A stretch of DNA of 9,184 nucleotides from contig LUOC01000232.1 in assembly GCA_001626655.1 (NCBI GenBank), positions 1 to 9,184 of the forward strand. The letters are read 5' to 3'. Origin of the DNA: Fidelibacterota bacterium REDSEA-S14_B6. Lineage in GTDB: Bacteria; Fidelibacterota; Marinisomatia; Marinisomatales; S15-B10. Within the stretch, counting starts at the first letter, position 1; each line of letters starts with the position of its first letter. The position numbers were made by a program, and so were the translations under genes. Below the pieces are notes generated by a model. The model saw only the letters and a list, made by a program, of their open reading frames with translations, had not been told where the DNA came from and made no database searches. Shown here piece after piece: positions 6,846 through 9,184 of this stretch.

Positions 6846-6918
6846 ACTCTTCACCGTTCCACTCATCCAATTCTCCATTTCTCCAACTCTTCCAGTTCTC
6901 CATCACTCCACTGCTCCG
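6846..6918 (-). repeat. Degenerate octanucleotide array filling the AtuA-SDR intergenic gap
   Basis: On the minus strand nine units begin at 6918, 6910, 6902, 6894, 6885, 6877, 6869, 6861 and 6853. Eight units are 8 bases long and one (6894) is 9. Typical units are TGGAGTGA (6910), TGGAGAAA (6885) and TGGAGAAT (6877), with consensus roughly TGGAGAAN; the first (CGGAGCAG) and last (TGAAGAGT) are decayed. The array starts five bases after the AtuA stop and ends 13 bases before the SDR start codon. It offers several GGAG motifs on the mRNA. It is not a CRISPR, which would have far longer repeats and spacers. Confidence 0.8.
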
Positions 6919-6922
6919 ATCT

Positions 6923-8275
6923 TCAGACCTCCTCCACACGAACCGTGACATCCAACCACTCTTTTGGAACCGTCGTCGGCCAGTAAGCGAGGACCTGTTG
7001 AGGCTTGGGGCGGCCACCTGCGAAACCGGTAATTCCCGGCGGCCCGTTGGTCACCACTGGCGCAATCTCTTTCCCAAAACGTGCGACCTTTGCCTTGTCG
7101 CTATCCCGGACGCTCAGCCTCAGTGTCAGTTCCGGGGGATCATCCCCGATTCTGTTTCCGAAGATCGCCCCGGCCCCTACCAGTTCTGACCGCTTCTCGT
7201 CGTAACTGAATCCCGCTTTTTCGAGGCGAGTCCAGATAATGTCGGCGACGGCCTCCGCCTTTTCCACCGCTTTCGGTCCGCTGACGGTCAGTTGCCCCGT
7301 CGCTTTGTACCCTCCGTGAAAGGCCATGGAAACCTTGTAGTGTTCCGGCGGCGGCACCCCTTTCGCGCCGGTGACTGAAACTCGGTCCTTGCCCGATTCT
7401 GTCAGCGAGAAGGAGGTGAAATCGACGGTGACGTCTGGAGAAAGATATGCCTTGGTATCGCCAAGCTCGTAGAGAATCTGTTCCGTCACGGACGCCCGAT
7501 TGACAACGCCGCCTGTTCCCGCCTGTTTCGTAATATCAAAACTGCCGTCGCCGGAGACCTCCGCCATAGGATAGCCGATGGCCGGATAATCTTCCACTTC
7601 CCACCATCGCGAAAAGTTGCCCCCCGTCGCCTGAGCGCCGCATTCGATGATGTGTCCAGCGACAGTGCCGGAAGCGAGTAGATCAAAATCTGTCTTGCCC
7701 CAGCCGAACTCGTGGATCAGCGGCGCCAATGTCAGGGCCGGATCGACCACGCGGCCTGTGAGAACGATATGAGCCCCGCCATCCAGCGCCTCTGCCATGG
7801 GGAATGCCGATATATAAGCGTTGGCCACGGTCACATCTTTCAGCCTTTCTCCCAGCGGCTCACCCGTGTCGATGTGCTCGAAGGGGTGGCCCTGTTTTAC
7901 GAATTCATCGAGCCGCGGCAGAATATCGTCTCCTTCCACAACGCCCACCTTTACGGGACCGACGCCGGACTCCTTCACCACTTCCCTGAGGGCGTTCAGG
8001 CACCCCGAGGGGTTGACGCCCGATGCGTTGGCGAGGACGCAAATCTCTTTTTCCGCTAGCTCCGGCAATAACCTCGCCATGAGCGCCACAAAGTCGTGGG
8101 CGTACCCCATGTTGCCGTCCCTCATCATCTGCCGCTTGAGGATCGACATGGTCACCTCGGCGAGATAGTCGAGAGTGAGATAATCGATGTCGCCACCTTC
8201 CACGAGCTGGATCGGTGCATCGATGGAATCACCCCAGAACCCCTGCCCGTTGGCGATTCGGACACGCTTATTCAT
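6923..8275 (-). CDS. AtuA-family protein (DUF1446), body only
   Basis: The protein has 450 residues covering the conserved AtuA/DUF1446 body: RIANGQGFWGDS (6-17), DYLTLDYLAEVTM (31-43), VLTGRVVDPALTLAP (171-185), GHIIECGAQATGGNFS (207-222), QAGTGGVV (251-258) and NGPPGITGFAGGRPKP (410-425). AtuA was named from the acyclic terpene utilisation cluster of Pseudomonas, where it is essential for growth on these compounds; its reaction is not established. Full-length relatives carry a further domain of roughly 100 residues at the C-terminus. That domain is absent here but is encoded separately at 5490-5816. The ATG at 8275 matches the usual family N-terminus, though no good ribosome site precedes it. 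The gene follows the carboxyltransferase by 129 bases, consistent with a shared operon or with a promoter in that gap. Confidence 0.93.
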   Translation of the reverse strand: MNKRVRIANGQGFWGDSIDAPIQLVEGGDIDYLTLDYLAEVTMSILKRQMMRDGNMGYAHDFVALMARLLPELAEKEICVLANASGVNPSGCLNALREVVKESGVGPVKVGVVEGDDILPRLDEFVKQGHPFEHIDTGEPLGERLKDVTVANAYISAFPMAEALDGGAHIVLTGRVVDPALTLAPLIHEFGWGKTDFDLLASGTVAGHIIECGAQATGGNFSRWWEVEDYPAIGYPMAEVSGDGSFDITKQAGTGGVVNRASVTEQILYELGDTKAYLSPDVTVDFTSFSLTESGKDRVSVTGAKGVPPPEHYKVSMAFHGGYKATGQLTVSGPKAVEKAEAVADIIWTRLEKAGFSYDEKRSELVGAGAIFGNRIGDDPPELTLRLSVRDSDKAKVARFGKEIAPVVTNGPPGITGFAGGRPKPQQVLAYWPTTVPKEWLDVTVRVEEV

Positions 8276-8404
8276 GGCGACGGTGGTGGAATCACGGCGA
8301 CCCCGATGTAACTTGGCGTTTCTCGGTTACGAGGCTCGTATCGGTTACGGTAAAATGCGACTGGCCGCGTGACCGTCTAACGACAAACGAACCGCGCTTA
8401 GCTC
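8276..8404. other. Intergenic region between carboxyltransferase and AtuA genes
   Basis: This 129-base stretch is the longest gap in the minus-strand array. Its notable content is a pair of direct repeats with a palindrome (8323-8349). I see no coding potential, no stem followed by a T-run that would act as an intrinsic terminator, and no convincing -35/-10 pair on the minus strand. Confidence 0.5.
8323..8349. promoter_or_regulatory. Direct repeat plus palindrome, possible operator upstream of AtuA
   Basis: TCGGTTACG occurs at 8323-8331 and again at 8341-8349, start-to-start 18 bases. Between them lies the 11-base perfect palindrome ACGAGGCTCGT (8329-8339), which overlaps the end of the first repeat. 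The site lies 48 to 74 bases upstream of the AtuA start codon. Such an arrangement can be a binding site for a dimeric regulator (TetR or MerR regulators commonly control atu/liu-type operons), but no regulator gene is in the window and chance is not excluded. Confidence 0.3.
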
Positions 8405-9184
8405 TCACACCTGCAGGACGCCGAAGACCGGCGCCGGCATTTTTGGCTGCTGCTCACACAGTTTGAGCGAATGGATAAGTACCTTCCGCGTATCTACGGG
8501 ACTGATGATTGCGTCCGTCCACATCCGGGCGGCGGCATAGCGAGGATCGCTCTGAACCCTGTACCGCTCCTTGATTCTGTCGATCAGCGATTGCCGTTCT
8601 TCATCTGTGGCATCACTCTTCCCCGAAAGTTGGATTTCCGCTAACGTTTCCGCCGCTTGATTCCCGCCCATAACAGCCAGACTTGCCGTAGGCCACAAAT
8701 ACATGAACCTCGGCGAATAGGCTCTTCCGCTCATGGCGTAATAACCGGCGCCGTAACTGCCGCCGATTACAACCGTAATTTTCGGCACGACTGAGTTGGA
8801 TACAGCCTGAACCATCTTTGCGCCATCTTTCAGGATGCCACCCCACTCCGCTTTCTTGCCTACCATAAAGCCGTTCACATCGTGCAGAAAAATGATGGGC
8901 GTCCTGTCCTGATTACAGTTCATAATAAAACGGGCCGCCTTATCCGCAGAATCGCTGTAGAGTACGCCCCCCATCTGCATCTCCCCTGCACCGGAGGTGA
9001 CCATCTCCCTCTGATTGGCCACAATCCCCACAGCGTAACCGCCGATCCTCCCGTTGCCGCAGATCACTGTCTTACCGTATTCCGCTTTGTACGGTTCAAA
9101 CTCACTCCCGTCAACGATGCGGGCAATAACCTCCTCCATGTTGTAAGCGCCACCATCTTCCGGTACTACGCCGTTCAGGTCTTC
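8405..9184 (-). CDS. Acyl-CoA carboxylase carboxyltransferase (beta) subunit, N-terminus outside window
   Basis: Transfers the carboxyl group from carboxybiotin to an acyl-CoA. The C-terminal 259 residues are visible, and the frame is open to the right edge (EDLNGVVPEDGGAYN before the first visible Met). Crotonase-like carboxyltransferase features are EVIARIVDGSEFEPYKAEYG, NGFMVGKKAEWGG (residues 104-116 of the visible part), GGSYGAGYYAMSGRAYSP (141-158) with the oxyanion-type glycines, VMGGNQAAETL, and the ending DPRYAAARMWTDAIISPVDTRKVL. This places it with methylcrotonyl-/geranyl-/propionyl-CoA carboxylase beta chains; the substrate cannot be settled from the C-terminus. The biotin-carrying alpha chain is not in the window and may lie beyond the right edge or elsewhere. 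As the first visible gene of the array it ties the AtuA, SDR and hydratase genes to branched-chain CoA-ester catabolism. Confidence 0.93.
   Translation of the reverse strand, partial: EDLNGVVPEDGGAYNMEEVIARIVDGSEFEPYKAEYGKTVICGNGRIGGYAVGIVANQREMVTSGAGEMQMGGVLYSDSADKAARFIMNCNQDRTPIIFLHDVNGFMVGKKAEWGGILKDGAKMVQAVSNSVVPKITVVIGGSYGAGYYAMSGRAYSPRFMYLWPTASLAVMGGNQAAETLAEIQLSGKSDATDEERQSLIDRIKERYRVQSDPRYAAARMWTDAIISPVDTRKVLIHSLKLCEQQPKMPAPVFGVLQV

Noticed and set aside
6846..6918. CRISPR or regulator-iteron array
   Set aside because: The units are 8 bases long with no spacers and no cas or replication genes nearby; it is a short-period degenerate tandem repeat.
6664..6986. Two plus-strand open frames of 92-94 residues across the repeat tract
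   Set aside because: They are composed of the complement of the octamer array and antisense SDR sequence, Pro/Ser-rich from repeat bias, with no domain or start signal.
7712..8168. Plus-strand open frames of about 115 residues opposite AtuA
   Set aside because: They are antisense shadows of the strongly conserved AtuA body.

Overview
The window reads as bacterial chromosome of moderate to high GC, densely coded, from an aerobic Gram-negative-type (diderm) heterotroph. A membrane-anchored periplasmic parvulin foldase (PpiD/SurA type), a secreted S9-family dipeptidyl peptidase and a CoA-ester degradation cluster together fit the environmental FCB-type lineages (for example Neomarinimicrobiota, Gemmatimonadota or KSB1-like bacteria). 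That placement is an impression from protein style, not a demonstrated assignment. I see no rRNA, tRNA, CRISPR, transposase or phage gene.

Layout. (1) Positions 1-1813, minus strand: an S9B dipeptidyl-peptidase IV homologue cut by the left edge. Its reading frame is broken in two places by what look like clean internal deletions. One causes a frameshift near 1305-1327. The other is marked by a TAG at 478-480. (2) 1810-2496, minus: a family 5 (UdgB-type) iron-sulfur uracil-DNA glycosylase, whose stop overlaps the peptidase start. (3) 2497-2623: a divergent intergenic region with a good sigma-70-like promoter for (4) 2624-4462, plus: a PpiD-like peptidyl-prolyl isomerase. (5) 4465-9184, minus: a seven-gene array converging on the isomerase with only two bases between stop codons.

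In transcription order the minus-strand array is: acyl-CoA carboxylase carboxyltransferase subunit (cut by the right edge), AtuA body, short-chain dehydrogenase (SDR), cupin, a free-standing AtuA C-terminal domain, a small two-helix membrane protein, and enoyl-CoA hydratase/isomerase. The content (AtuA plus carboxyltransferase plus SDR plus crotonase) resembles the atu/liu clusters of Pseudomonas, which degrade acyclic terpenes and leucine/isovalerate through biotin-dependent carboxylation and hydration of branched enoyl-CoAs. The actual substrate here cannot be read from the sequence.

The most noteworthy points are: the doubly deleted peptidase, whose lesions fall on the substrate-amine-binding Glu motif and the oxyanion Tyr; the AtuA protein divided into two genes separated by an SDR and a cupin; and a degenerate octanucleotide array (6846-6918) that fills the AtuA-SDR gap and is followed by a heptanucleotide-phased tract (6791-6825) inside the SDR coding sequence. 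I did not find convincing evidence of a wholly new defence or mobile system.
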